DNA of 64,000 nucleotides from Cyrtodaria siliqua. Its lineage: Eukaryota > Mollusca > Bivalvia > Adapedonta > Hiatellidae. Numbering within the stretch: the stretch's first letter is position 1; every line of letters begins with the position of its first letter. The notes under the pieces are model-generated. The model was given only the letters and a program-made list of their open reading frames with translations, was not told the DNA's origin and did not search any database. The translations under genes were made by a program, and so were the position numbers. Of the stretch, positions 1-12,300 are shown piece after piece. Location: the NCBI GenBank assembly GCA_037043455.1, contig JAWPHD010005113.1, positions 1 through 64,000 on the forward strand. The letters are read 5' to 3'.

Positions 1-1287
1 TCCAGATTATCTGAGTTTTTATTCATAATGACAAGTTGCGTTTTGTTTGATGTTGTTGTTTTGCATGCATATTTTAAAACATGTTTTATGTCCATTTTCG
101 AAAATATAGTATGGACTCTATTTATTTTCTTAGTAATGTTTGGTCAATTCGGGCACTGTACTTACAGAAATATTTAATGTTTTGTTTGTAAACATGTATT
201 ACGAAATCGACTAAATCATGTAACTGCACATGGCTTTGGCATTTTACCTACTTCGTCCAGCTAGGTTATGTTCTGTTTGTTGTTGTTGTTGTTGTTGTAT
301 CTAAATTATGGCCACGTTTACCCTTGTATTTACTTCTAGTCAGTTCAATTATTTCTTCCACCTATACGTTTGTAGTTGTATTTTTTTAGTAAATACTACA
401 GTAAAGTTTATTTTCAATTTGTGGGACAGATATAAGGAAGTTGAATCAACGCGTAGTGCCTCTGTTACGTTATTTGTCCCTGCAGCAGAAGGCGTTTTCT
501 TGGTTAGGCCACTGAACTTGGACAAGTTCAATACCAGTAGCATCAGACTAGACACATCAAAGTTATCTAGACTTTGATTTTTAAAAAAAAAAAGTTTCCA
601 TTTGGCCTTAGACCATTCAAGCCAGTAGAGTGATACAGGCAAGCCCTCTTGTGCATCTTGTTCCCGGAACACTACCTAATACACGCCAGTCTATAAATGA
701 AATAATTTTAGACGCAGAGGTCATCTTGAGTGACAGCTTGGCCATACAACACAAATCTGTCTATCCATCAGCAATTTCATAAAATAATATTCTAGTCTAG
801 ATTTGAAACAGTTGAATGACAATTGATCACAATATTATATATTTGGAATGGATCGACCCTCTAAGATTTTTGTAGGTCACCCAAGATCGCCAATTTGGCT
901 AAAACTATATCAAATTGATGGACATTTTAAATGTCCAGCAATCGTACAAATAGTCATACAGTATTTTAAGTTTCCTATCAAACCTTGCATTATCAGTACT
1001 TTTAGTACTTTGATTTAGATACTTGCTGACAGACCATACAAGGTGCCTACGGGCAAGTATTTAGTTTCATGCAACATGTTAAACGTTTGCACTACAAATA
1101 ATGCGACACGTTTAACCAAATTTAACGTTATTAACATGCATTTTATAAAGTAATATTTCAAATAATTAGAAATATTTAAGGTACCACGCAAACAAGTAGG
1201 ACTAAATGTGTTACTGTACACACACTCAGAGATTCGGTGCTCATTTGTATCTACATGTATAATACACTATACACTAGTATATTACGC
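1..1287. repeat. Dispersed repeat R1, left copy (inverted partner at 36855-38040)
   Basis: The reverse complement of this stretch is found at 36855-38040 with high identity over the whole length, including a shared (TGT)n microsatellite (277-298 here, as (AAC)n near 37742-37760). The start is cut by the window edge: it begins with units of the 40-bp tandem repeat seen in full at 38020-38185. Homology stops close to 1287, near TATTACG. Short ORFs on both strands show no recognisable domain and no coding bias, so they are treated as non-coding. It could be a non-autonomous transposable element; no terminal inverted repeat or target duplication was identified. Confidence 0.75.
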
Positions 1288-1830
1288 ATGCAAATTGTTC
1301 TAATTCATGATGTAAATAAATTAATAAATATCATCGTTTGTCGTTATATCTCTATTAGATTCGTTACTAAACTATTAATTGCTACTTTTGGTATTCTCCG
1401 TACTACGAACCTGCTGTTTTCGTTATATTTCGGAATGTACGGTACGGTACGGCTTTTGCTCCCAACATTGTGTAGACGTTTGTTTACAGTATAAGACATA
1501 TGCGCATTAATTTGTACAGGATCAAATCCTTCAAAAACAGCGTATTACTTAAACTTAAGTTTAAATCACTTAATGTTTACCAACGCTTACATATTTATCA
1601 ATATGTTGTCAATATACGAACCTTTTGTTCATATACAGCCTTGCCAATGGTACTACTTTTATCGCTCTGTAATCTGGTGCTCTTTGGTTTCTAGTAGAAA
1701 TTCATAGTGCGCCAGAATTCCCTCTTCTTAGGACAATTCCCTGACGGCACCGTTCAAAAATGGTTTCCGCTCAATAACTTTAGTTAAGAATGACATCTCA
1801 TGGTTACATGGTTTATGAAAATACTCAATG

Positions 1831-2062
1831 CTGATTGGCTATTGAGGAGTTTTTAAAAAAGCTATATAAACCTCTGACGTCACGTCCTTCAACCGTTAGA
1901 ACGTCATTATAAACGATTTTAAACCTAGGAAAACATCCAAAACAACGATTACGTTAGTTTAAGGCAATGCTACGTTCCAACAACAAATTGAACTTGTTCG
2001 AAATACGATAAAGCTGTATATTTTCTTCGTTTGGTGCTGAGAGATGGACGTACAATGTAAGT
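1831..2062 (+). promoter_or_regulatory. Promoter-like stretch: inverted CCAAT, TATA box, CRE, then ATG with a splice donor
   Basis: An ATTGG (inverted CCAAT) lies at 1834-1838, TATATAAA at 1863-1870 and a perfect CRE palindrome TGACGTCA at 1875-1882. About 160 bases downstream an ATG at 2044 starts four codons (M D V Q) and runs directly into GTAAGT at 2057-2062, a consensus 5' splice site. The order CCAAT-TATA-start is typical of an animal RNA polymerase II promoter with a short first coding exon. Chance is quite possible in AT-rich DNA, and no second exon was identified. It lies 6 kb upstream of the opsin exons on the same strand, but nothing connects them. Confidence 0.25.
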
Positions 2063-2404
2063 TGTGAGAATGTGTTTGTATTATGTTCAATCTCTCGAAA
2101 ATGTGTGTATAAAATGCATAAATATCCATGTCAGATAAAAAATTAAATATTTCTAGCGCGTTTATGTTGTATGAAAACTACGGCCCTTGGTATCGATAGT
2201 CTTCAAGTCCCGACAACCAGGTTTTGATCTGGGACAATATAAACCCGCTGGAAATATTTTATTTCTAATTTGTGGGTAGGTAGCTTATATGGAATGGAAG
2301 CTTTGGATTGCATATGCAAAACTACCCTCTTCAAAAAAAATCACTCGCATTGAACTGTCCACATATATAACGTTTACGTTACACCTTTTCTTGTTAAAAT
2401 TAAA

Positions 2405-3445
2405 TCATATCTTACTGTTTGTTTATTTTATAATGTATTTTACAAATTGTGGGTTCTTTGTTAATGCATACTTTGCTTGGTTAGATTTTATCACTATCAG
2501 GCATCTTTGTTTAATCAGTTTATATATTAGATTTGGTATAAGTATTGATGTCTTAATATTGTTCAAATGGATAGCGCTCATAACGAATACCGGCCGCCCC
2601 TATACATAGCTTGCATTTTATATGTTTTCCATTTTTTCGCACATTCAGATGATATGCTTAATAATTCGAGGTCTATGACCAGTTCGAGGATTGAAAACGC
2701 AACTTATGAGCGTATAAGAAAATATACCAAAGCGTATTTCTTAATATTACATACTAAACCTTTTTGATAGTCGACACTTTTGTTTATTTTATTTTGTAAT
2801 ATATTTGTTGATTTTTATTTTGTAATATATTTTACAAATTGTGGTTTAGTTGTTAAGGCATACTTTGCTTGATTATATTTTATCACTATCAGGCATTTGT
2901 GTTTAATCAGTTTATATCCAATTTGAGTTGGTATAATAATTGATGTCTTAGTATTGTTTTAAATGGATAGCGCGCATAACGACCACCGAGCGCCCCTATA
3001 CATAGTTTGTACTGTATATATGTTTTCCCTTTATTCTCACATTTAGATGATATGATGAATAATTCTGGGTGTATGACCAGTTAGAGGACTGAAAACGAAA
3101 CGTATGAGCTTATAAGAAAATATACCAAAACGTGTTTATGAATTTTACATACACGATTAACCTTTTAGATAGCCGACACATTAGTTTAGTTTATTTTGTA
3201 ATATATTTGTTTATTTTACTTTGTAATATATTTTACACATTTTGGGTTCTTTGTTAATGTATACCTTGCTTGGTTAGATGTTATCACTATCAGGCATCTG
3301 TTTATATCCAATTGGAGTTGGTATAATAATTGATGTCTTAGTATTGTTTTAAATGGATAGCGCTAATAACGACCACTGGGCGCCCCTTTAAATAGCTTGC
3401 ATTGTATATGGTTTCTCTTTATTCACACATTGAGATGATATTAAT
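2405..3445. repeat. Tandem triplication, unit about 395 bp
   Basis: Three diverged copies follow one another. The anchor TACAAATTGT occurs at 2441 and 2833 and as TACACATTTTG at 3234, spacings of 392 and 401 bases. Each copy carries the same successive landmarks, for example TCACTATCAGGCAT and AAATGGATAGCGC. Short ORFs of 66 and 106 codons overlap the first copy, but they are not preserved in the other two, so this is not coding. Confidence 0.8.
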
Positions 3446-3990
3446 TCTGCATGACTTTTTGATTGTCAGGAAGTAAATTTCGAGATTAGTGATCATTGCC
3501 TGGATGTACAACGATAACAATACCATATATTGTATTATAATTTATATCTTGCATACGTATGATAATATCAGTAATATGTGCTCACAGTTCTGTAAAGGAT
3601 GCTGCAACCCATAATTACATAAACTGACAACAATGTCAGGACTAAAGTCATCTCTATTATCAGATTTCATTATGTATATAATCATTTGATATCTAGAAAT
3701 GAAGATAAAAGAATGCTGCTATGGTATCCGAACTGCTGGCTTATTCAAGTGAATTCTAGTGGATAAATATTAGTGACCATATGAGTAATGGACGGATAAT
3801 TAATATTGAGCAATTCATCTAGATACCGAGATGTATTGTTAAACGCATCAATAATGTCTCCATGGCTAGCAAGTGACAAAAGCAATATGCAATTTCTTTC
3901 ATAATAGTACGACAGCTAATTTGAAACAAGTAACGCAGTTAGTACCCATGAGTAATCAGAACAACCTGGCGGTTGACGGTTTTACAGTAT
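3446..3990. other. Unannotated AT-rich intergenic DNA
   Basis: No ORF with domain features, no tRNA-like sequence and no repeat shared with the rest of the window was seen here. Confidence 0.5.
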
Positions 3991-4059
3991 CTAATAATGA
4001 TGTTATCTAATAATGATGTTATCTAATAATGATGTTATCTAATAATGATGTTATCTAAA
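3991..4059. repeat. 16-bp tandem repeat, about four units
   Basis: CTAATAATGATGTTAT is repeated four times in near-perfect phase, ending in a degenerate half unit. Confidence 0.9.
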
Positions 4060-4369
4060 ATATTTATCTTTCTTTGTTAGAAATCTGTAAATAAAATATA
4101 TTTTTTTTAACAATTACATGTTTGTTTTGGAGAGCATTATTCAGTGTGTATGTGATTTTCATATTAATGTATTAAATACAATTCAAAATGAATATGTAGA
4201 TAAAGAACACTGCCATAATACAGCAAGTATGAAAACTGTAGTAAAACACTCGTGTGTCAGTCATAGAAAGTAGTTTCTACGTGATGGTGGCCAACAGTCA
4301 CAGGTTGATCATTAGGGCTTGGGGTAATTGAGTCAGATTTAAAGAGATTGATGACAATCTTATTAAAGA

Positions 4370-4445
4370 TTTCGTTTTTCAGGGAAATACACATTAGAAT
4401 TGATGTTTTCTTCTTAAAATTATAGATGCATGGAAGCGGTATGCC
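4370..4445. repeat. 75-bp direct duplication, copy 1 (copy 2 at 5206-5280)
   Basis: The stretch from TTTTTCAGGGAAATACACAT to GGAAGCGGTATGC occurs here and again at 5206-5280, where it interrupts the 21-bp minisatellite. The copies differ at only a few positions. Confidence 0.85.
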
Positions 4446-4734
4446 AATTTGAAGATATTTCTTGTGTATAATTTGCAGATATTCAAATCATGTAGAGAAA
4501 CTTACTTAATTGCAAGGTTGTTAAGAATCAAGACTGCAATGTGTCTCTCCCTTAAATAACAGCAATCTGTGTTTTGTATACTTTTAGTAGCATATACACG
4601 TTCCATTTTCACACACATGGTCGACTGTGATCTACAACCCTGCTACCCCTTCACCATACATGAAATCACATTGGACGGCATTACCAAATAAACATAAACT
4701 CAATTAACTGAACCTCTATTCCATTATATGAATA

Positions 4735-5470
4735 TAGGTCTAATTCGATTTAAGAGAGGTCTAATTCAATTAAAGAGAGGTTCAAGTCAATTGAAGAGTG
4801 GTGTAATTCAACTGAAGATATGTATAATCCAATTGAAGAGAGGTACAATTCAGTATAATTAAACCTCTCTTTGTTTGAATTAGACCTCTCTCCGATTGAA
4901 TTCAACCTCTCTTTAATTGAAAAAGGCCTCTCTTCATTTAAATTAGACCTCTCTTCGATTGCAGTGAACCTCTCTTTAATTGAAAAAGGCCTCTCTTCAA
5001 TTTAATTAGACCTCTCTCCGATTGAATTGAAACTCTCTTTAATTGAAAAAGACCTCTCTTTAATTGAATTAGACCTCTCTCCGATTGAATTGAACTTCTC
5101 TTTAATTGCAAAAAGGCCTCTCTTTAATTGAATAAAACCTCTCTCCGATTGAACTGAACCTCTCTTTAATTGAAAAACGCCTTTCTTCAATTGAATTAGA
5201 CCTCTCGTTTTTCAGGGAAATACACATCAGAATTGATGTTTTCTTCTTAACATTATCGACGCATGGAAGCGGTATGCATGGAAGAGGGATACACATCAGC
5301 ATAACTAAACCTCTCTTTTTTGAAGTTTACCTCTTTCCAATTGAATTGAATTGAACCTCTCTTTAATTGAAAAAGGTTTCTCTTCAGTTTAATTAGACCT
5401 CTCTCCAATTGAATTGAACCTCTCTTTAATTGAAAAAGACCTCTCTTCAATTGAATTAGACCTCTCCAAA
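4735..5470. repeat. 21-bp minisatellite with 63-bp higher-order unit and inverted start
   Basis: From about 4862 on, the 21-bp monomer (CCTCTCTTCAATTGAATTAGA type) repeats in three alternating variants: ending in TTAGA, in GATTGAATTGAA, and in AATTGAAAAAGG. This gives a higher-order period of 63 bp. From 4735 to about 4855 the same monomer is present in the opposite orientation (GAGAGGTCTAATTC type), so the array is inverted around about 4858. A duplicated 75-bp segment interrupts it at 5206-5280. Because 21 is a multiple of three, short minus-strand ORFs stay open; they are a by-product of the repeat. Confidence 0.9.
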
Positions 5471-5479
5471 CAATTGAAG

Positions 5480-6905
5480 AAAGGTTTAATTAATAGAGTT
5501 TATGTCAATTTGGAGTTCCAGCGCTAATCATAATTATCAGTAATACGTCGTGTTCGATATCATGTGCAAAAACTATTTTGGTTGGTCAAAATAACCACAA
5601 GAGCGAGTATATTCAGAAATCTGACCATTCGCCGATCTTGAAACATAGGGTTACAGTCTGACAAAATTAGGGTCTCGATAGTAGTAGAAAAGGTCACGCC
5701 TTGAATCTGGACTCGGCCTTAGATGTTTTATATCATATATTCATTGTCGTTGTCGTGGGCACTGGAATGCGGGAATTATAACAAGAATGATTCCGTCTTT
5801 GACTCCGATTTCTGATTACGCTGTTCCGTAGGTGGGGTATTTTCAGAGTTGCGGATGCCCGTCATCCCTTAGAAAATTGGTGAACATACACCTTCAATAA
5901 TGACATTTCAATCGACTACATTTCGGTTGACGACAGCTTAGGTTTGCTTTAATGATAATCTCCGTATATTCTTCCAAAAACATTCCGACACCTAATGAAT
6001 ACCAATTAGAAATGCTTCGTCAGTTTCCGTAGCCTACTGATACTGCCGAGACCTTAATTATTTTCAAGAACCGTCATAGACTAGTCAAGTTCGCCGGTCA
6101 AAATGGCCTTGCATCGAGGTCCAAAATCAATAATCATTTTCTAAAGATTCAAAATGATCCCACTCCGGGATTACATGTTTGTGATATACTGATATAGATT
6201 GATTGGTGAAAACTCCAAATGTTTAAGAGGTTCATGGAGTTAACACAATTTCCTGCCTCGTCATGTCAGTATGTAAGGATGTATTATGTACTTAAAGGTG
6301 CTTCGCCTTTTATTTTTGAGCAGCGTGTACTATGTAGATAGGGTGGTACAGACGAATTTGTAGCTGCTCAAACTGTATAATGTTTATTGCTGTTGTTGGT
6401 TTCAAATAAAATTTAAAATATGTTTACACAATTTTATTTTTGTTGTTTTGCAGATTACAGAAAATATAATTAATGATAACTCCTCATTTATTTAGATCTT
6501 TTTATTTTTTAGATAAACATGTAGAACAGTTTAAGCCCTCCTACTCAGTTACAATTTTTTTAAAGTAAATGTTTAGCCGATGGCATTAATATTTGGCAAA
6601 TATCACCTAACTGGCATAGGCCGGGTATCGTTAAATATCTCGGTCTGCCTACACATTTCATTGCATCGACACAAACTGAACGTATTTGTTATGGTTACAT
6701 TGTAGTAGTCCATATTGTTAAAGTTTCATACATTTTGCGTAAAATGAAAACATGTGTAACGTTTGAATAATTTAGTTCGATCCAGTTATTCCCCCAAAAA
6801 CAATTTATTTTGAAACTAAATAAATTGCAATGGAACCTCTATCAGTCTTAACTTTCACTATAACAGTTTAAGCGGGTAGAGATAAATGGTGAATAATCGA
6901 TTCCT
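5480..6905. other. Intergenic DNA, no confident gene
   Basis: About 1.4 kb without recognised repeat or gene. One plus-strand frame, about 5958-6201, reads as roughly 80 codons with a single TAG and has a less AT-biased composition than its surroundings. It matches no family I recognise and may be chance. No splice sites of note were seen. Confidence 0.4.
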
Positions 6906-6913
6906 AACCGTAT

Positions 6914-6985
6914 GTCCTCGATAGCTCAGTGATTAGAGCGCTGGTACGGTAACCCAGAGACCTGGGTTCGAGTCCCGGTTGAGGA
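6914..6985 (+). repeat. tRNA-like head of a SINE-like repeat
   Basis: The sequence has a tRNA-type A box (TAGCTCAGTGATTAGAGC, about 6922-6939), a B box (GGGTTCGAGTCCC, about 6964-6976), a paired T arm, and a 7-bp acceptor stem (TCCTCGA with TTGAGGA, one G-T pair). The anticodon arm does not fold into a normal 5-bp stem with a 7-base loop, so a working tRNA is unlikely. It more probably supplies, or once supplied, an internal RNA polymerase III promoter for the repeat that follows to about 7770. Confidence 0.65.
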
Positions 6986-7100
6986 ACGATTTTTCCCCAC
7001 CTGTTATAAGTATTTAAGGACTTGATCCCGTCTTTATGAAAAGCAACACACATGTCTGCTCTTGGCGTGTTTCACCTGTACATAGATATATACAACAACT

Positions 7101-7775
7101 TACACGCAGACCTAGATCTGCCTTTATTGCACATTTTATGGGACATCACAATTTGGATTCCATGGGAGCCCAGAAATTGCAGAAGACAAAATTACTTACG
7201 AAGCTCTTTACAGCATACTATAAGGAAACCAATTCTTAAATTAAGTTGAGCTAGGTCAAGAAATGTAAAAGATATAGACCTGAAAACAGAGCTTACACGA
7301 AAAATTGGATGTGAAATGAGACACAATTTAAGGGCTATCAGAATTTGGGTTCCATTGGAGCCCATGAGTTACAGGAACCAACATTACTTAAACAGCCCTT
7401 AAGATAATGATATAAGGCAGCTCATGGCCAAATGTGATTGTGCTAGAATAAGAAATCAAAGAGCTATAGACTTGTAAACACAGCTTACACGCAATATTTT
7501 AGGTGAAATGGGACACATTATATCATAATTTGAGCCAATTCCATGGGACCCATAGGTTACAGGAACCAAATTAATTATGCAGCCCTTAAGATAATGCTGT
7601 AAGGAAGCCCATGGCCAAATTTGGTTGTGATAGGATACGAAATGTAAGAGACATGTGAACACAGCCTACACGCAAACCTTGATGTGAGACGAAGACGCTA
7701 ACGTCAACACCGACGCCTGGATGATTACATAAGCTCTCTTATTCTTCCAATAGTCGAGCTAAAAATTAGAGCATA
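7101..7775 (+). repeat. Triplicated about 190-bp unit ending in a hairpin, body of the tRNA-headed repeat
   Basis: Three tandem units begin with TACACGC/TACACGA at 7101, 7294 and 7486 and a fourth start lies at 7667, spacings of 193, 192 and 181 bases. Each unit carries CCATGGGAGCCCA-like and CAGCCCTTAAGATAATG-like landmarks. The array ends in a GC-richer tail and a short hairpin, AGCTCTCTTATT with AATAGTCGAGCT (7731-7760), followed by an A run. From memory this kind of tail recurs in bivalve genomes; that is not verified here. Confidence 0.7.
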
Positions 7776-8016
7776 TGTAGGTACTGTATGGTTGATGATT
7801 CTATTTACGATTGCGACATTGAACATTCAGACATTCTTTTATTCGTCCTAAAAATATTTCTTAAAACATTTGTAGTAAACAGTGAGTCATTTTGGTATTA
7901 TATCTGCCAGACCAGTGAATTTATGTGAAAGATATTCTAACGCTGTAAGAGAGTATAACGTCTTCATATTGCACATGTTGCACATAATGTGTATACGTCC
8001 GTTTTTCGCATTTCAG

Positions 8017-8110
8017 GTGTGGCGAGAGACAGGTACCAACTCTGAGTGGATACAGAAACGACGCGTTAAACGAGACATACGAGTTACCATTACTGTTGCA
8101 TTAACAATAG
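8017..8110 (+). CDS. Opsin, penultimate coding exon (loop 3 to TM6)
   Basis: This 94-base exon lies between an acceptor (pyrimidine-rich TTTCAG ending 8016) and a GT donor at 8111. It encodes 31 codons plus one base. The product is the end of intracellular loop 3 (basic, with RRVKRDIRV) and the start of TM6 (TITVALTI). Joining its last base to the exon at 8922 restores an alanine codon and gives a continuous TM6, ...TIASFLVSWTPYA, which is the main support for the splice. Opsins are retinal-binding G-protein-coupled receptors of the plasma membrane; loop 3 contacts the G protein. The reading frame is also open upstream of the acceptor to 7882, but that part has no receptor features and is probably intron. 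TM1-5 exons were not found in the preceding 8 kb. Confidence 0.8.
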
Positions 8111-8921
8111 GTATTGTATATTGTCTTATCTTTATAAACACACCTTATCGGGTAATGTGCGTATACATGCAAGTCTAGACTAGTGTTTTACATTAAAACA
8201 GTATACATACATGTGGGGTGTCTTTATTTGTATATTTTTATAGCATACCTGCTAAATTATTTCACCTTTCCCTTCAAAACTCTAAAGTAAAACGTATTGT
8301 ATAGCTTTACCCTTAGATGTCATCAACAAAACAAAGCTATGTAATCACAGAGCTGTAATCGAATCTCAATTGCCATACCTGAGCTAATCTGTCATGTAGC
8401 ATGTTAGCAGGTTCTTAATTTAACCATTTCAAAGATGAGCAGTAAATGGAGATGCAACTGAGTACTCCCCTAGGGATTCAAGGTTGAATTCCAATTGAAA
8501 TGTTTACTTCTTCATCACTAGTTTTCGTGTTACTAGATACAACGTGATACAGGAATGTACATTGGCTTGATATTAAACTTGCATCGTACAGTAATGATGC
8601 AAAGGTCTCGCTTCGCATGCACGCAAGGCCAGGTTAAAATACTTCCTAAGAATGTTACTTTTCTTTCTAAGCTAATTTCCTTAAACTTTAATCTCCGGCA
8701 TTACTATTACAGGATATATTTAACACTATAATATAGTAAATATACACATATACACGTACATACACTTTTCCCGTTGCCAAGTGTTTTAGTTTTTTAGTTT
8801 ATATACTATATGTTCTTGAATAAGTATAGTTGCACCGACTAGTAGGTTTTTAAAAAAAAAAATTAGACATATACGCTTTACGCAATATTTGTTTTAATAA
8901 CTTATTGATGTGTGCTTTCAG

Positions 8922-9238
8922 CTTCGTTCCTAGTAAGCTGGACACCTTATGCTGCAATAAGCTTCTGTGAGTCGTTTCTTAACATGGACCTATCCAAAAT
9001 CTCGCCATTTTTAGTGACGTTGCCTTGTATAATGGCAAAAACAGTATGTATTTGGAACCCTCTGGTGTATGTGTGTCACAACGAACAATTCCGGAAAGCT
9101 TTTATAAAGCAGTTTCACCTTTCGCAAACATCAAGAACAAACGCATTAACAACGAGGACAGAGTTTCAAACTTCAGTACAAGAAAGCGTGCAAGTCAATA
9201 CGTCGTTGCTAAACCCAGATCAACACGAGGAAGGTTAA
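8922..9238 (+). CDS. Opsin, last coding exon (TM6-TM7 and C-terminal tail)
   Basis: The exon starts after a TTTCAG acceptor (ends 8921) and stops with TAA at 9236-9238. It encodes FLVSWTPYA (TM6, with the conserved W-x-P), a short extracellular loop, then TM7 with MAKTVCIWNPLVY. The lysine codon at 9038-9040 is at the position that forms the Schiff base with retinal in opsins, and NPLVY is the NPxxY motif. NEQFRKAF follows as cytoplasmic helix 8, resembling the NKQFR of ciliary-type opsins. The tail is Ser/Thr-rich, lacks a cysteine for palmitoylation and ends in acidic residues. This is a light-sensing or retinal-binding receptor and not a generic GPCR, because of the lysine. The opsin subgroup (xenopsin, Go, ciliary) cannot be settled from two exons. 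No defect is visible in this part. Confidence 0.88.
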
Positions 9239-9399
9239 TTAATACATAATATGATAATCGAAAGCTTGTAATAATATATTTATCACGCACGTACTTGAAT
9301 CAATGACGACTCTACTTGGGTAATTATTCAGAGAACAGTAAAACAATGGATTATACCAAGCACGCAAACTGAATATGGTAATACACCCGATCTGGGATA

Positions 9400-12300
9400 A
9401 AAGTTGTTAGCTTTATTTAAAGGTGGTAGCGCTCAAACTGTACTGTACAAAACACACTTACATGGTGTTGTACAAGGCCTAACTAAACATGGTAGCCGAG
9501 GAAACGACATAAACATGGCAGTGAATAAAGTCTACTTGAACATGGTAGTGTTCATAGCCTACATGCACATGGTAGTGGACATAGCCTAACTAAACATGGT
9601 AGGCGACGAAACGTCGTAAACATAGTAGTGAATACAATCTACTTGAACATGGTAGTGGTCATAGCCTACCTAAATATGGTAGTAGACATAGTCTACATAC
9701 ATATGGTAGTGGACGTATCCTAGCTAAATATGGTAGTGGACATAGCCTACCTAACTATGGTAGTGGACATAGCCTACCTAAATATGGTAGTGGTCATAGC
9801 CTACCTAAATATTGTAGTGGACATAGCCTACCTAAATATGGTAGTGGTCATAGCCTACCTAAATATGGTTGTGGACATATTTCATCTAAATATGGTAAAG
9901 GACAAAGCTTACCGAAACATGGTAGTGGTCATAGCCTACATACACATGGTTGTGGACATAGCCTACCTCAATATGGTAGTGGACATAGCCTACCTAAACA
10001 TGGTAGTAGATATAGCCTACCTAAGTATGGTAGTGGACATATTTTATCTAAATATGACAGTGGACAAAGCTTACCGAAACATGGTAGTGGTCATAGCCTA
10101 CCTAAATATGACAGGAACGTTTTTTATCTAAACATGGTAGTGATCATAGTCTACATACACATGGTAGTGAACATAGCCTACCTAAATATGATAGTGGACA
10201 TATTTTATCTAAATATGGTAGTGGACAAAGCTTACCGAAATATGGTAGTGGACATAGCCTACATACACATGGTAGTGGGCATAGCCTACCTAAATATGGT
10301 AGTGGACATATTTCATCTAAATATGGTAGTGGACAAAGCTTACCGAAACATGGTAGTGGTCATAGCCTACCTAAATATGGTAGTGGACATATTTTATCTG
10401 AACATGGTAGTGGACAAAGCTTACCGAAACATGGTAGTTGACATAGCCTACCTAAATATGGTAGTGGACATATTTTATCTAAATATGGAAGTGGACAAAG
10501 ATTACCGAAACATGGTAGTGGACATAGCCTACCTAAATATGGAGTGGACATATTTTATCTAAATATGGTAGTGGACATATTTCATCTAAATATGGTAAAG
10601 GACAAAGCTTACCGAAACATGGTAGTGGGCATAGCCTACATACACATGGTAGTGAACATAGCCTACCTCAATATGGTAGTGGACATAGCCTACCTAAACA
10701 TGGTAGTAGATATAGCCTACCTAAGTATGGTAGTGGACATATTTTATCTAAATATGACAGTGGACAAAGCTTACCGAAACATGGTAGTGGTCATAGCCTA
10801 CCTAAATATGACAGGAACGTTTTTTATCTAAACATGGTAGTGATCATAGTCTACATACACATGGTAGTGAACATAGCCTACCTAAATATGATAGTGGACA
10901 TATTTGATCTAAATATGGTAGTGGACAAAGCTTACCGAAATATGGTAGTGGACATAGCCTACATACACATGGTAGTGGGCATAGCCTACCTAAATATGGT
11001 AGTGGACATATTTCATCTAAATATGGTAGTGGACAAAGCTTACCGAAACATGGTAGTGGTCATAGCCTACCTAAATATGGTAGTGGACATATTTTATCTG
11101 AATATGGTAGTGGACAAAGCTTACCGAAACATGGTAGTTGACATAGCCTACCTAAATATGGTAGTGGACATATTTTATCTAAATATGGAAGTGGACAAAG
11201 CTTACCGAAATATGGTAGTGGTCATAGCCTACCTTAATATGGTAGTGGACATATTTTATCTGAATATGGTAGTGGACAAAGCTTACCGAAACATGGTAGT
11301 GGACATAGCCTACCTAAATATGAAGTGGACATATTTTATCTGAATATGGTAGTGGACAAAGCTTACCGAAACATGGTAGTGGTCATAGCCTACCTAAATA
11401 TGACAGGAACGTTTTTTATCTAAACATGGTAGTGATCATAGTCTACATACACATGGTAGTGAACATAGCCTACCTAAATATGATAGTGGACATATTTTAT
11501 CTAAATATGGTAGTGGACAAAGCTTACCGAAATATGGTAGTGGACATAGCCTACATACACATGGTAGTGGGCATAGCCTACCTAAATATGGTAGTGGACA
11601 TATTTCATCTAAATATGGTAGTGGACAAAGCTTACCGAAACATGGTAGTGGTCATAGCCTACCTAAATATGGTAGTGGACATATTTTATCTGAATATGGT
11701 AGTGGACAAAGCTTACCGAAACATGATAGTTGACATAGCCTACCTAAATATGGTAGTGGACATATTTTATCTAAATATGGAAGTGGACAAAGATTACCGA
11801 AACATGGTAGTGGACATAGCCTACCTAAATATGGAGTGGACATATTTTATCTAAATATGGTAGTGGACATATTTTTTTTTAATATGGTAGTGGATAAAGC
11901 TTACCGAAACATGATAGCGGACATAGCCCACCTAAATATGGTAGTGGACATATTTTATCGTAATATATTAGTGGACAAAGCTTACCGAAACATGGTAGTG
12001 GTCATAGCCTACCTAAATATGGTAGTGAACATATTTTATCTAAATATGGTAGTGGACATATTTTATCTAAATATGGTATAGGACATAGCCTACCTCAATA
12101 TGGTAGTGGACATAGCCTACCTCAATATGGTAGTGGACATAGCCTACCTAAACATGGTAGTAGACAAAGCCTATCTAAGTATGGTAGTGGACATATTTTA
12201 TCTAAATATGGTAGTGGACATATTTTATCTAAATATGGTATAGGACATAGCCTACCTCAATATGGTAGTGGACAAAGCTTACCGAAACATGGTAGTGGTC

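Noticed and set aside
4735..5470. CRISPR-like array
   Set aside because: Units are contiguous 21-bp monomers without unique spacers, in a eukaryotic genome with no cas genes.
6914..6985. Functional tRNA gene
   Set aside because: A and B boxes and acceptor stem are present, but the anticodon arm does not fold normally and a repeat body follows.
7882..8016. Opsin coding sequence upstream of 8017
   Set aside because: The frame is open but has no receptor features, and a good acceptor lies at 8015-8016.
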